A DNA stretch of 64,000 nucleotides from Nioella sediminis (GTDB lineage Bacteria; Pseudomonadota; Alphaproteobacteria; Rhodobacterales; Rhodobacteraceae), in contig NZ_MNBL01000054.1 of the NCBI RefSeq assembly GCF_001879695.1, forward strand, positions 1 through 64,000, in the 5' to 3' direction. Of the stretch, positions 8,790 through 18,002 are shown piece by piece. Both the position numbers and the translations under genes were made by a program. The notes beneath the pieces are model-generated. The model saw nothing but the letters and a program-made list of their open reading frames with translations. It was not told the origin of the DNA and did no database searches. The first letter of the stretch is position 1. Each line of letters begins with the position of its first letter.

Positions 8790-9599
8790 ATGTCGGACGC
8801 TACGTCACAGGATATTCTTATCCGCGAGGACCTTGGCCCCATCACCCGGCTGACGCTGAACATGCCCGGCGCGCTGAATGCGCTGTCGGACGCGATGCTG
8901 GCGCGGCTGAAAGCGGAATTCACCGATCTGTTGGGATCGGACACGCAGCGCGTTGTGGTGCTGCGCGGCACAGGCAAGGCGTTCTGCGCGGGCCATGACC
9001 TGAAGGAAATGCGCGCCAAGCGGCAGGCCCCCGACAAGGGCGCGGCGGCCCTGCGCGATCTCTTCAACCGCTGTGGAGAGGTCATGCAGATGATCCCGCG
9101 TCTTCCGCAGCCGGTGATTGCGCAGGTCCACGGCATCGCCACGGCAGCGGGCTGTCAGCTGGTGGCGTCCTGCGATATGGCCGTTGCCGCAGATGACACG
9201 CGGTTCGGGGTGAACGGCGTCAATATCGGGCTCTTTTGTTCCACGCCCATGGTGGCTCTGTCCCGCAATATCCCGCGCAAACAGGCGATGGAGATGCTGA
9301 CCACGGGCCGGTTCATCAGCGCCGACCGGGCCGAGGCGCTCGGGCTGATCAACCGCTCCGTTCATGCCGACCGGCTGGAGGAGGAGGTGATGGACATGGC
9401 GCAGACCGTGGCCGACAAGCTCGGCAGCGCGGTCAGGATCGGCAAACGCGCCTTCTATGACCAGATCCAGATGAGCCTCGCCCAAGCCTATGATTACACG
9501 GGCGCGGTGATGGTGGAAAACATGCTCGATGACGACACCGCCGAGGGGATCAACGCATTCATCGAAAAGCGGGCACCGGACTGGACACAGCCGGGCTGA
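8790..9599 (+). CDS. ECHDC3-like enoyl-CoA hydratase/isomerase family protein
   Basis: A 269-residue crotonase-superfamily protein. The first oxyanion-hole segment is FCAGHDLKEM and the second is HGIATAAGCQLVASCDMAVA. This second segment, with VGVNGVNIGLFCSTPMVAL, matches the ECHDC3 subgroup known from mitochondria. Both glutamates that hydrate enoyl-CoA in classical crotonase are replaced: Gln stands in GCQLV, and the second site region NIGLFCSTP has no Glu. CoA-thioester binding is likely, but hydratase activity is doubtful. I chose ATG 8790 because GGGAGG lies just upstream; an ATG at 8766 would add eight residues. Confidence 0.87.
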   Translation: MSDATSQDILIREDLGPITRLTLNMPGALNALSDAMLARLKAEFTDLLGSDTQRVVVLRGTGKAFCAGHDLKEMRAKRQAPDKGAAALRDLFNRCGEVMQMIPRLPQPVIAQVHGIATAAGCQLVASCDMAVAADDTRFGVNGVNIGLFCSTPMVALSRNIPRKQAMEMLTTGRFISADRAEALGLINRSVHADRLEEEVMDMAQTVADKLGSAVRIGKRAFYDQIQMSLAQAYDYTGAVMVENMLDDDTAEGINAFIEKRAPDWTQPG

Positions 9600-9601
9600 G
9601 G

Positions 9602-10792
9602 TCACCCCAATCGCCTTAGCAAGATGGCCAGCATCCCAAGGCTGGCCATCAGAACCAGAAGCGAGAGGCCAAGCAGGCCGGGCACACCGAACCCTTCCAG
9701 CATGAAGGCCCCCAGAACCGGGGCAATTGCCCCTGCCATAATTGCAGGAATCTGGATCGTGCCCGCAATGGCACCATAGCCCGCCGGTCCCATGACCTCG
9801 GAGATCAGCACCGGACGCAGGATGGTCATGACCCCGATTGCACCGCCCTGGATGGCGGTAAAGGCGAAAATCAGCCAGGGCTGCACCCCCGCCAGAAACA
9901 GTGCCAGCGTGCCCGCGACCATGGCCAGAAAGGTGATGCGGGTGGCTGCCGCGGTGCCGATCCGCGCCTCGTATCGCATCAGGACCAGTCGTCCGGCCAC
10001 CTGAGCGGGTCCAACGGTAGAGGCCGCGAACACCGCCAGCGGCTGGTTCGCGCCCTGTTCAACGAAGATCGGCACCGCATATTGGATCAGCATCCAGTGA
10101 TTGAGCGAGACAAGCGACAGGACGACCGCCAGAAGCCAGAAGCTAACTGTGCGCAACGCCCGTCCCAACGCCCCCCTGTCAGCATCTTTCGTATCGGGCG
10201 CGCCTTCGACCCGGCGCAGCATCCGGCCCGCGATGGCGAAGAGTGGCGCCAGACCGAATGCCATCACCGCCGCCGCAACCCAGACCGCCCCACGCCAGCC
10301 AATCGAAGCGCTGAGCGTCGCGCCCGCCGGAAAGGCAAGCGTCGAGGCGAAGCCCGCGACCAGCGTGACGCGAACGATTGCTGCCCTCGCATGCGGTCCA
10401 AGGCGGCGAATGAGAAAGGCAAAACAGGTTTCATAGAGAGTGACGGACTGGGCCAGCCCGATCAGGGCCCATGCGGCCAGATACGCTGTCGGCGTCTGAC
10501 TGAGCGCCAGCACCACCAACGCCCCGGCCCCGATCAGAGCGCCCGCCACCATCGCCTCGGGCCCTTTGCCAAGATCCACCAGCCGTCCGGCGAACGGGGC
10601 CAGCACTGCGGCAATCACGATGGCCAGGAACGGCCCGGTGGCCAGCACGGCCCGGTCCCAACCAAGATCGGCCTCCCAGCTCAGGATGAGTGCAGCAAAG
10701 ATGTAGTAGAGGCAGGCGTAGCTGAGCGTCTGGCCTACCGCCAGCATCCAGACCGCCGGGCCGCGTGCGGCCTGATCTGGCCGCACCCCCAT
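9602..10792 (-). CDS. MFS transporter
   Basis: A 396-residue major facilitator with about twelve hydrophobic helices. The loop between helices 2 and 3 reads APFAGRLVDLGKG, a weak form of the MFS motif A. Substrate cannot be inferred. The start (MGVRPDQAARGP) lies one base after the stop of the M32 carboxypeptidase gene, so the two are translationally coupled, and peptide-derived or amino-acid export or import is a possible but unproven link. A longer frame to 10909 would lie inside the carboxypeptidase gene and is rejected. It is convergent with the crotonase gene, with 2 bp between stops. Confidence 0.85.
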   Translation of the reverse strand: MGVRPDQAARGPAVWMLAVGQTLSYACLYYIFAALILSWEADLGWDRAVLATGPFLAIVIAAVLAPFAGRLVDLGKGPEAMVAGALIGAGALVVLALSQTPTAYLAAWALIGLAQSVTLYETCFAFLIRRLGPHARAAIVRVTLVAGFASTLAFPAGATLSASIGWRGAVWVAAAVMAFGLAPLFAIAGRMLRRVEGAPDTKDADRGALGRALRTVSFWLLAVVLSLVSLNHWMLIQYAVPIFVEQGANQPLAVFAASTVGPAQVAGRLVLMRYEARIGTAAATRITFLAMVAGTLALFLAGVQPWLIFAFTAIQGGAIGVMTILRPVLISEVMGPAGYGAIAGTIQIPAIMAGAIAPVLGAFMLEGFGVPGLLGLSLLVLMASLGMLAILLRRLG

Positions 10793-10793
10793 T

Positions 10794-12266
10794 CTAAACC
10801 CCGTAAATCGCGCCGAACTTGGCGTCGAGATAATCGAGAAGCGGCGCTTCGCTGACCGGTGCACGCGCGGCGCGTTCCACCACCTCGCCCGGCTCGTATA
10901 GCCCGCCATGGGTTTGCAGGTTCTGCGCCATCCAGCCGGTTGCGCCGCTCAGATCGCCCTTTGCCATCTGCGCATCCACATGCGGCAGATCCTCCCGCAG
11001 GGTCTTGAACAGGCAGCCCGCATAGACATTGCCAAGCGTGTAGGTCGGGAAATAGCCAAAGAGCCCCACCGACCAATGCACATCCTGCAACATCCCGTTC
11101 GAAGGCTTATCGACCGCCACACCGAAATCGGCGGCAAAGCGGTCATTCCAGGCGGCTTCCAGATCGGCCACTTGCAGGTCACCGGTGATCAACGCCCGCT
11201 CCAGATCGAAGCGCAGCAGGATATGCAGGTTGTAGTGGACCTCGTCGGCCTCGGTGCGGATATAGCCTGACTGGACCCGGTTCACCGCCGCATGGAAGGC
11301 ATCGGCATCCTTGACGTTCAGATTGCCAAAGGTCTCGGTCATCTTGCCGAAAAGCCAGCCGGTGAAGGCACGGCTGCGGCCCATCTGGTTCTCATAGGAC
11401 CGGCTCTGGCTTTCATGCACGCCCATGGACACGCCGCCGCCGAGGATGGTCAGCAGGTAGGCATCGTCAATATTGAGCTCATAACAGGCGTGGCCGACCT
11501 CGTGGATGGTGGAATAAAGACAGCCGAACGGTTCGCTTTCATCCACCCGCGTCGTGATCCGCGCATCGTGACCGGACCCGGAGCTGAATGGATGCACCGC
11601 CTTGTCAATGCGGCCCCGGTCGAAGTCATAGCCGAAGACCGCCGCCAGTTCTGCGGACAAGGCCAGTTGCGCGGCTTCGGGAAAATGGCCCTTCAGCGGT
11701 TCAGGGTTGTAGCCTGACGACAGGACACGCCCGCGCAGATCGACCAACCGGGGGCGCATTCGTGAAAAAAGCGCCTCCAGCTCGGCACCGGTGATCCCCG
11801 GCTCATAATCCTGAAGGAGCGCATCATAGGGGTCGGCGTCCCCGGCGATGGCAGCGGCTTCCTCGCGCCGGAGACGCAGGATTTCGGCCAGCGTCGGCAG
11901 GAAGGCCGCCACGTCTTCATTCGCCCGCGCCTCGGCCCAGATGCCTTGCGCGCGGGAGGTGGCCTTGGCAAGTGCCTTGGCCAGATCGGCGGGCACCTTG
12001 GTGGCGCGGTCGTATTCGCGGCGGATCAGACGCAAATTGGCACGCGCCACGTCACCGGAGGCCTCCGCCCGGTCCAGCCAGTCGCCCACACGCGGATCGG
12101 TGCGGCGGGCATGGAGCACGCTTTCCATCGCCGCCATTTCCTCGGCCCGCTGATCGGCGGCCCCGCGTGGCATCATCGTTTCCTGATCCCAGCCGAGACG
12201 GCCCATCACTTCGGACAGGGCCTGCGTGTCTTTCTGGTGGGCGATCAGATCGTCATAGGCGGACAT
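10794..12266 (-). CDS. M32 family carboxypeptidase (Taq type)
   Basis: A 490-residue metallocarboxypeptidase that removes C-terminal amino acids from peptides in the cytoplasm. The zinc site HEVGH (in STIHEVGHACYELN) and the downstream family motif with HESQSR (GGVSMGVHESQSRSYENQ) supply the ligands and catalytic Glu. The helical cap typical of Taq carboxypeptidase is present in the N-terminal 200 residues. The start lies one base downstream of the ctaA stop, and the MFS gene follows one base after its own stop. This makes a tight ctaA-M32-MFS operon. Confidence 0.95.
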   Translation of the reverse strand: MSAYDDLIAHQKDTQALSEVMGRLGWDQETMMPRGAADQRAEEMAAMESVLHARRTDPRVGDWLDRAEASGDVARANLRLIRREYDRATKVPADLAKALAKATSRAQGIWAEARANEDVAAFLPTLAEILRLRREEAAAIAGDADPYDALLQDYEPGITGAELEALFSRMRPRLVDLRGRVLSSGYNPEPLKGHFPEAAQLALSAELAAVFGYDFDRGRIDKAVHPFSSGSGHDARITTRVDESEPFGCLYSTIHEVGHACYELNIDDAYLLTILGGGVSMGVHESQSRSYENQMGRSRAFTGWLFGKMTETFGNLNVKDADAFHAAVNRVQSGYIRTEADEVHYNLHILLRFDLERALITGDLQVADLEAAWNDRFAADFGVAVDKPSNGMLQDVHWSVGLFGYFPTYTLGNVYAGCLFKTLREDLPHVDAQMAKGDLSGATGWMAQNLQTHGGLYEPGEVVERAARAPVSEAPLLDYLDAKFGAIYGV

Positions 12267-12267
12267 G

Positions 12268-13401
12268 TCAGGCCCCTCTCACAGATTGGGCATGGGGATG
12301 CATCGCGGTGAAGCGCGCGCGCAGGATCAGCACGATGGTCACGACTGCGCCCAACTGGTGCAGAAGCGCCAGGGCCAACGGCGAGGAATGCATGACCGTG
12401 ACAATCCCCAGAACCGCCTGAACGAAGATCATCGCCGCCGCTACCTGCGCAGCGCCCCTGACGCTGCGATTGGCGGATTTGCGGGCGGCCATAAGGATAC
12501 CGATCGCCATCAGCACCAGCACATAGCCCACGATCCGGTGGATGAACTGCACCGTGCCCGCGTTCTCAAAAAAGTTCCGCCATAGCGGCTCGATTTGCCA
12601 CATATCGGGCGGGAAGAAACCGCCGGACATCAGCGGCCAGTCGGGGAACATGCGGCCCGCGTCTATCCCCGCGACCAGAGCCCCCAGAAGGATCTGAATG
12701 AAGGACAGGTGCAACAGCCCCGTCACCATCCCCTTGGTCTTACGGTCCATATTGCGGCGGGCCTGCATCAGCTCCGCCTCGTCACGCATCAGGCGCAGCA
12801 CATACCATGCAATGAGCGCGAGGATCAGGAAGGCCAGCCCCAGATGTGTCGCCAGCCGGTAAGAGGCCACGTCGAGCATCCCTTCCTGCAGCCCGGAATG
12901 CACCATCCACCAGCCAATCGCCCCCTGCGCGCCGCCAAGTGCGCCAAGCAAAAGGAAGCGTCCGGTCCATCCTGTTGGCATCCGTTTCGTCGCCAGCATG
13001 AAGGCAAAGCCGAGCGCCCAGACAAGGCCGATGGTCCGGCCAAGCTGCCGGTGGCCCCATTCCCACCAGTAGATGTACTGAAACTCGGCGAGGCTCATCC
13101 CTGCATTCTGCAGCCGGTATTCATCGGTTTGCTGATAGGCTTCGAACTCCGACTGCCAGTCAGCCTCGTTCAGGGGCGGCACCGCGCCCGAGATCGGGGC
13201 CCATTCGGTGATCGACAGGCCCGAATCCGTCAGCCGGGTCAGTCCGCCCACGGCGATCATCACCACGACCATCGCGAAAAGCACCATCAGCCAGACCCGC
13301 GCAAAGCCGCGCCCCCTGCCCCGGCCCGCCGTCAAAGCGCCCGGCGTCGCGGCGGGTTTCTGGGTTTCGGTGACCTCTTCGAAGATACTGCGTCCGCTCA
13401 T
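12268..13401 (-). CDS. ctaA: heme A synthase, COX15/CtaA type
   Basis: An inner-membrane enzyme that oxidises the C8 methyl of heme O to the formyl of heme A for cytochrome aa3-type oxidases. The 377-residue protein has about eight membrane helices and the conserved histidines in WWEWGHRQLGR, GWWMVHSGL, RLATHLGLAF, QFIHRIVGYV and LLHQLGAVV. The alphaproteobacterial signature near the N-terminus (GGLTRLTDSGLSITEW) is intact. I chose ATG 13401 (MSGRSIFEEV) with GGGAG eight bases upstream; ATG 13416 is also possible. It is upstream of, and coupled to, the M32 carboxypeptidase gene. Confidence 0.95.
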   Translation of the reverse strand: MSGRSIFEEVTETQKPAATPGALTAGRGRGRGFARVWLMVLFAMVVVMIAVGGLTRLTDSGLSITEWAPISGAVPPLNEADWQSEFEAYQQTDEYRLQNAGMSLAEFQYIYWWEWGHRQLGRTIGLVWALGFAFMLATKRMPTGWTGRFLLLGALGGAQGAIGWWMVHSGLQEGMLDVASYRLATHLGLAFLILALIAWYVLRLMRDEAELMQARRNMDRKTKGMVTGLLHLSFIQILLGALVAGIDAGRMFPDWPLMSGGFFPPDMWQIEPLWRNFFENAGTVQFIHRIVGYVLVLMAIGILMAARKSANRSVRGAAQVAAAMIFVQAVLGIVTVMHSSPLALALLHQLGAVVTIVLILRARFTAMHPHAQSVRGA

Positions 13402-13482
13402 GCCTCGGGCTCCCATTTCCGTCCCGCCAGACCTAGCCCCGCCCCACGGGAGGATCAAGCGCCACGGCAATGCGTCGCGGGG

Positions 13483-14238
13483 TCAGCCGCGTTCTTTCCA
13501 GCGCACCATCTGGCGAAGGACACCGTGGAGCGTCTGCACATCGGCGCGCGTAAGCGGCAGGCGCGACCACATGTTACGAAGGTTGAGGCGCATGCTGTCT
13601 GCCTTGGCCTCGGGGAAGAAGAACCCGGCATCGTTCAGGCGTTCCTCGAAATGGTCGCCCAGTTTTTCCACTTCCAGCCCGGTGGCGAACTCGGTCCCGG
13701 CCAGTTCCATCACTTCCGCCACGATCTCTTCCGTCGCGCGGCGCCATTCATAGGCGGTCAGCAACACGCATTGGCCAAGATTGAGCGAGGCAAAGTCCGG
13801 GTTCACCGGCACCGAGATGATGGCGTTGGCCTGCACGATATCCTCGTTTTCCAACCCCGCCCGCTCGGGACCGAACAGCACCCCCACCTTGCCGCCCTCC
13901 GCATGGATCGCACGGGCCTGTTCCATCGCGCGCTCGGGCGTCACAATCGGTTTCGTCAGGCCCCGTTGCCGGGCCGTGGTGGCAAAGACATAGGTGCAAT
14001 CGCGCAGCGCTTCTGCCGTGGTTTGAAAAAGGCCAGCATTGTCCAGAAGCCGCCCCGCCCCGCTGGCCAGCGCCACGGCGCGTTCATTGGGCCAACCATC
14101 GCGCGGGGCGATGACCCGCATATGATCCAGCCCGAAATTCCACATCGCCCGCGCGGCGGCACCGATGTTTTCGCCCATCTGCGGGCGCACGAGGATGAAG
14201 GCGGGTTGCGGGTGCTTGCTGTCCATGGGCTGCCGCAT
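13483..14238 (-). CDS. TrmJ-like tRNA/rRNA 2'-O-methyltransferase (SpoU/TrmH family)
   Basis: A 251-residue SPOUT-class RNA methyltransferase. Family motif 1 is in PQMGENIGAAARAMWNFG, motif 2 in VGVLFGPERAGLENEDI and motif 3 in ISVPVNPDFASLNLGQCV, the trefoil-knot SAM site. The N-terminal placement and short C-terminal extension resemble TrmJ, which methylates position 32 of tRNA. The exact target cannot be fixed from sequence. The start is uncertain: ATG 14238 (MRQPMDSK) or ATG 14226 (MDSKHPQP). Neither has a clear Shine-Dalgarno, and the region upstream is an unusual run of C on this strand. It is divergent from the thiE-like gene. Confidence 0.9.
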   Translation of the reverse strand: MRQPMDSKHPQPAFILVRPQMGENIGAAARAMWNFGLDHMRVIAPRDGWPNERAVALASGAGRLLDNAGLFQTTAEALRDCTYVFATTARQRGLTKPIVTPERAMEQARAIHAEGGKVGVLFGPERAGLENEDIVQANAIISVPVNPDFASLNLGQCVLLTAYEWRRATEEIVAEVMELAGTEFATGLEVEKLGDHFEERLNDAGFFFPEAKADSMRLNLRNMWSRLPLTRADVQTLHGVLRQMVRWKERG

Positions 14239-14327
14239 AAATCCGGGGGGGCCGCGATGCAAGCGCCCCATTGTTCCCGGCGCGGCGACCGGCTATCACC
14301 GCGCCAGAAAAGACGAAGGATATTCCC

Positions 14328-14954
14328 ATGCCGCAGGACGCCCCCGAGCAGCCGCAGATCTACCTGATCACGCCGCCCGCCTTCGAAATCGACGCCTTCG
14401 CGCCGAAGCTTGCCGCCGTGCTGGACGGGATGGAGATCGCCTGCCTGCGGCTGGCCCATGCCTCCTCCGATGCCAATGACGTGGCCCGCGCCGCCGATGC
14501 GTTGCGCGTCATTGCCCATGAGCGGGACGTGCCGATTGTGATCGAAAAGCATCTGGGAATGGTGGAACGGCTCGGGCTTGACGGGGTTCACCTGACCGAT
14601 GCCGCACGGTCCGTCCGCAAGGCCCGCAAGGAACTGGGGGCCGATCCCATTGTCGGCGCGTTCTGCGGTGCCTCCACCCATGAGGGGATGACGGCGGGCG
14701 AAGTGGGCGCAGACTACATCGCCTTCGGTCCTGTCGGTGACAGCCCGCTTGGGGACGGCACCCGCGCCGAACATGACCTTTTCGCCTGGTGGTCGCAGAT
14801 GATCGAGCTGCCCGTTGTGGCGGAAGGTGCCTTGACGGTCGATCTGGTGGCGCAGCTGGCCCCGGTCACGGATTTCTTCGCAATCGGGCAGGAGATCTGG
14901 AAGGCGGATAATCCGCTGGCCGCGCTGACCGCCCTTACCGCGCCGCTTCGGTGA
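14328..14954 (+). CDS. thiamine phosphate synthase family protein
   Basis: A 208-residue TIM-barrel protein of the ThiE/TenI family, which joins the pyrimidine and thiazole parts of thiamine. The strand-end motifs are recognisable (DGVHLTDAARSVRKAR; GAFCGASTHEGMTAGEVGADYIAFGPV), although the usual Gly-rich phosphate loop in VVAEGALT is slightly changed. No other thi gene is nearby, so a divergent role cannot be excluded. ATG 14328 follows GAAGGA; a frame running up to 14271 has no support. It is convergent with olsA, with a 20-bp overlap of the 3' ends. Confidence 0.8.
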   Translation: MPQDAPEQPQIYLITPPAFEIDAFAPKLAAVLDGMEIACLRLAHASSDANDVARAADALRVIAHERDVPIVIEKHLGMVERLGLDGVHLTDAARSVRKARKELGADPIVGAFCGASTHEGMTAGEVGADYIAFGPVGDSPLGDGTRAEHDLFAWWSQMIELPVVAEGALTVDLVAQLAPVTDFFAIGQEIWKADNPLAALTALTAPLR

Positions 14955-15735
14955 AGCCCATCCGGACGGCTTGTTCGCACGCTGCCGCCAGAGATTTACG
15001 ATCGGGGAAGTCCGAGACCCTTAGCGGCGGGTGGTAGGTCACGTCGACGCGGCCCTGTCGCCGGACGGCCAGCACCTTCAGCAGCCCATAGCCGAAACCC
15101 ATATCGCCCCACCAGCCGTAGAATCTCGGGTCTTCGCCCTCGGGCGCATGATAGCGCAGGGAGATGGGCTGAACGGTCAGGAAGTCGCGCAAGGTCTCGG
15201 TGGTGAAGGCCGCGAAAAGGGTCGTCTTGAAGGGCAGAACCCGTTGTCCATCGGTGCTGGTGCCTTCGGGGAAAAACAACAGGTGGTGGCCTGCGCGCAG
15301 CCGGTCCTCGAACACGTCCTGCTGCCGCTTCGCTTCGCGCCGGTCGCGGCGGATGAACACCGTGCCGGTGCCCCGCGCCAGCCAGCCGATGCCGGGCCAG
15401 CCATGCACCTCGGCCTTGGCAACGAAGTAGATGCGTTTCGACGCGTTCAGCACGAAAATGTCGAGCCAGCTGGAATGATTGGCCACATAGGCCCCACGTT
15501 GCGGGCTTGGAACACCACTAACATTCCGCTTCAACCCCATCATCCAACAGGTTGATATACATACGAATTGTGTAATCCAGGGAGTGATGGGGCGACGATA
15601 ACCCCAGATCCACTTCTCCGGCAGCCGCAGGAGCAGAAGCAGCGGAAAGCAGACAAGCAGGAGCAGGATGACAGGAATACCCCTGCGACCGGCCCTCAGC
15701 CACCCGGCAAGGGCAATGGGGCTGTCCACCGGCAT
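14935..15735 (-). CDS. olsA: lysophospholipid acyltransferase, OlsA type
   Basis: A 266-residue 1-acylglycerol-3-phosphate-type acyltransferase. The acceptor motifs of the PlsC family are present: NHSSWLD (HX4D) and FPEGTSTDG. A membrane segment (IPVILLLLVCFPLLLLL) lies near the N-terminus. It follows an OlsB-type gene, so it most likely adds the ester-linked fatty acid to lyso-ornithine lipid; it may also make phosphatidic acid. The start is either ATG 15735 (used here, 20 bp after the olsB stop) or GTG 15759, which would overlap the olsB stop as GTGA. Confidence 0.88.
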   Translation of the reverse strand: MPVDSPIALAGWLRAGRRGIPVILLLLVCFPLLLLLRLPEKWIWGYRRPITPWITQFVCISTCWMMGLKRNVSGVPSPQRGAYVANHSSWLDIFVLNASKRIYFVAKAEVHGWPGIGWLARGTGTVFIRRDRREAKRQQDVFEDRLRAGHHLLFFPEGTSTDGQRVLPFKTTLFAAFTTETLRDFLTVQPISLRYHAPEGEDPRFYGWWGDMGFGYGLLKVLAVRRQGRVDVTYHPPLRVSDFPDRKSLAAACEQAVRMGFTEAAR

Positions 15736-15755
15736 CTCGCCATCATCCCAGACCG

Positions 15756-16526
15756 TCACCGCCGCACGCCCTTGGCATAGAGGCCGAACTGCTTCTGCGA
15801 CACCCGTTTCACATCCATCAGCAGGCAGATATCGGTGGTGTTGAAAGGCCGGTCTATATAGGCCCCCTCGCCCACGAACCCGCCCATCTTGAGATAGCCC
15901 TTGATCAGCGCAGGTATCGCGCGGGCGGCGGCGACCCGGTCCAGATCGGGCTCGGCGATCAGGTCCATGCGCTGAAAACTGTCCTCGCGCGCGCGTACCC
16001 GAATCTCCGGCGGAGAAAGGTAACGGTGATGAAGCAATGATAAGGGCGCGGCAAAGGCAGCGGCATCGGTGCCATGGAAGGACGCAACGCCGAACATCAG
16101 GTCGATCCCGTGATCCTCCACATAGGCCGCGAGCCCGTTCCAAAGATGCAGCATCGCCGTGCCGCCGCGATAATCGGCGTGCACGCAAGACCGCCCCAGT
16201 TCCAGCAGCTTCAGCGGACCCTGTTTCAGAACCGTCAGGTCATATTCATCGTCGCAATAGAACTGTCCTGCGGCGGCGGCCTGGTCTTCTCGCATCACAC
16301 GGTAGACGCCGACGCATTGATTGCCCTGCCGCGACCGATCCAGCAGCATCAGATGGTCGAAGAACGGATCGAACCTGTCCGCCTCCAGCCCGTTTGCGTG
16401 ATCGACGAGGTCGCCATCGCCGCCCAGTTCCCGGATGAAAACCTCGTAGCGCAGGGCCTGTGCAAGCCTCAGATCGGCCTCGCCTCGGGCCAGACGCAGT
16501 TCAAGCTGGGTGTCGTCAATCACCAT
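15756..16526 (-). CDS. olsB: ornithine-acyl-ACP N-acyltransferase (OlsB)
   Basis: A 256-residue GNAT-like acyltransferase that transfers a 3-hydroxyacyl chain from ACP to the alpha-amino group of ornithine, the first step of ornithine-lipid synthesis. The family pattern is clear: LRYEVFIRELGGDGD near the N-terminus, ELGRSCVHADYRGG in the middle, and FGVASFHGTD. The C-terminal part (RAIPALIKGYLKMGGFVGEGAYID) is also typical. I chose ATG 16526; a longer frame to 16577 adds 17 residues. The gene lies immediately before olsA on the same strand, giving the complete two-gene pathway. Ornithine lipids are usually made by these bacteria under phosphate limitation, but no Pho box was identified here. 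Confidence 0.92.
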   Translation of the reverse strand: MVIDDTQLELRLARGEADLRLAQALRYEVFIRELGGDGDLVDHANGLEADRFDPFFDHLMLLDRSRQGNQCVGVYRVMREDQAAAAGQFYCDDEYDLTVLKQGPLKLLELGRSCVHADYRGGTAMLHLWNGLAAYVEDHGIDLMFGVASFHGTDAAAFAAPLSLLHHRYLSPPEIRVRAREDSFQRMDLIAEPDLDRVAAARAIPALIKGYLKMGGFVGEGAYIDRPFNTTDICLLMDVKRVSQKQFGLYAKGVRR

Positions 16527-16656
16527 GGGTCGCCCGCCAAGAAACCTGCGCGCGAGGTAAGCGATTGACCGGGCCAATGCAACCTCAAGCCCCCACCCGT
16601 TAGGAAACTGTTAACCGCAAGCGGGCTAGCGTTACCGGGCAGAAGATCCGAGGAGA

Positions 16657-16836
16657 TCAGAACTCGATGACAAGGCCCACCCGTTCGCCATTGATCACCA
16701 CCTTTCCGGCATTCTCGAAATTCACCGTGATCCGGCCCGCGATATTCGATTGCACCTGCCCCAGCCCCCAATCAGGCTGGCCGGGGTGCCGCACCAGCAT
16801 TCCCGGCTCCAGCATCGCGTTGAGATCATTGACCAT
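16657..16836 (-). CDS. DUF3553 small protein
   Basis: A 59-residue protein with the DUF3553 pattern MLVRHPGQPDWGLGQVQSNI followed by short beta strands, resembling the SH3-like domain of UvrD/CarD-type proteins. Function is unknown. ATG 16836 is preceded by AAAGG; an extension to 16920 would overlap the chpT coding region. Its start lies only 18 bp from the divergent chpT start, so each promoter must lie inside or very near the other gene. Confidence 0.75.
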   Translation of the reverse strand: MVNDLNAMLEPGMLVRHPGQPDWGLGQVQSNIAGRITVNFENAGKVVINGERVGLVIEF

Positions 16837-16854
16837 TTCAGGGGGCCTTTCGTG

Positions 16855-17484
16855 ATGGATGATCGCCATGATTTCCCAGTACCGGATCTTGCCGAGCTGG
16901 TTGGATCGCGGCTTTGCCATGACCTTGTAAACCCGCTGTCAGCGATTTCCAACGGGATGGAGCTGATTGGCCTGTCCGGCGCGCCCCGGACACCAGAGCT
17001 GGAGCTGATCGGATCGGCCATAGAAGACGCCATGGCCCGCATCCGCTTTTTCCGGGTGGCTTTCGGCGCGGCGCGGGCGGGCGAAACCCTGTCGGAACGC
17101 GAATTGCGCGAGATCGTGACCGCGATCTATGGCGGCGGTCGGCTATCGGTGGAGTGGCGGGTAACGGGCGACCTGCCCCGGCAGGACGCGAAGCTCGCTT
17201 TCCTGCTGCTCAACTGTGCCGAGACGGCTCTTCCGCTTGGGGGCGTGTTGACGGTTCAGCGCGACGGGGAGGACTGGGACATCTCGGGCGAGGGTCGCAA
17301 GCTGACCATCGACGCGGAGATCTGGCAGGTTCTGGATCAGCCGATATCATCTGACCTATTGCCGCCGCCCTCTCGCGTCCAGTTCGCATTGCTGGCCAAG
17401 GAAGCTGCAATCAGCGGAAGACGCGCCCGGCTATCGCTGTCCGCGGATAGACAGCAATTCACGCTGAGCCTGACCCGGGCCTAG
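16855..17484 (+). CDS. chpT: histidine phosphotransferase ChpT
   Basis: A 209-residue phosphotransferase. In alphaproteobacteria ChpT passes phosphate from the hybrid kinase CckA to the regulators CtrA and CpdR, controlling the cell cycle or, in Rhodobacterales, motility and gene-transfer-agent production. The phospho-accepting His is in [20 protein letters not shown] (about residues 19-38), inside a dimerising helical hairpin. The rest is a degenerate HATPase-like domain without ATP-binding boxes, as expected. ATG 16855 starts [17 protein letters not shown]. It overlaps the convergent gamma-carbonic-anhydrase gene by 4 bp. Confidence 0.9.
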   Translation: MDDRHDFPVPDLAELVGSRLCHDLVNPLSAISNGMELIGLSGAPRTPELELIGSAIEDAMARIRFFRVAFGAARAGETLSERELREIVTAIYGGGRLSVEWRVTGDLPRQDAKLAFLLLNCAETALPLGGVLTVQRDGEDWDISGEGRKLTIDAEIWQVLDQPISSDLLPPPSRVQFALLAKEAAISGRRARLSLSADRQQFTLSLTRA

Positions 17485-18002
17485 CCCAAGGCGACCAGCC
17501 CATTGCGGAAACGGCGCATGTTCTGCCGGTAATGCTCGGCCGAGGCCAGCAGCCCGGCCTGTGCCGCCTCATCAAGCTGTCGCACCACTTTGCCCGGCGC
17601 GCCCATGACCAGCGAGAAATCGGGGATCTCCTTGTTTTCCGTGATCAGCGCCCCGGCCCCGATCAGGCAACCTTTGCCGATCTTCGCCCCGTTCAGCACC
17701 GTCGCCCCCATGCCGATCAGGCTGCCATCCCCGATTGTGCAACCGTGCAGCATGACCTTGTGGCCGATGGTGCAATTCGCCCCGATGGTCAGCGGGCAGC
17801 CGGGATCGGTGTGGAAGACGCAGTTTTCCTGCACATTCGACCCGGCCCCGACCCGGATTTCTTCATTGTCACCGCGCAGGGTGCTGCCGAACCAGACCGA
17901 GGCGCCTGCCTCCAGCACCACCCGGCCGATCACATTCGCATCGGGCGCTATCCAGGTATCCTCTGCGATCTCTGGTGCGATGCCGTCCAGGGCGTAAATC
18001 AC
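17481..18002 (-). CDS. gamma-carbonic-anhydrase-like hexapeptide protein
   Basis: A 173-residue left-handed beta-helix protein of the gamma-carbonic anhydrase/PaaY/CaiE group. Hexapeptide repeats fill residues 15-135, and the three metal-ligand histidines are in CVFHTDPG and [11 protein letters not shown]. The reaction may be CO2 hydration or CoA-thioester hydrolysis; the family is catalytically mixed. The start overlaps the gmk stop (ATGA), so it is the third gene of a yicC-gmk-gamma-CA unit. Confidence 0.9.
   Translation of the reverse strand: MIYALDGIAPEIAEDTWIAPDANVIGRVVLEAGASVWFGSTLRGDNEEIRVGAGSNVQENCVFHTDPGCPLTIGANCTIGHKVMLHGCTIGDGSLIGMGATVLNGAKIGKGCLIGAGALITENKEIPDFSLVMGAPGKVVRQLDEAAQAGLLASAEHYRQNMRRFRNGLVALG

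Noticed and set aside
12595-14367. A 590-codon open frame on plus across ctaA and the TrmJ-like gene
   Set aside because: It spans two real minus-strand genes and shows no family motif.
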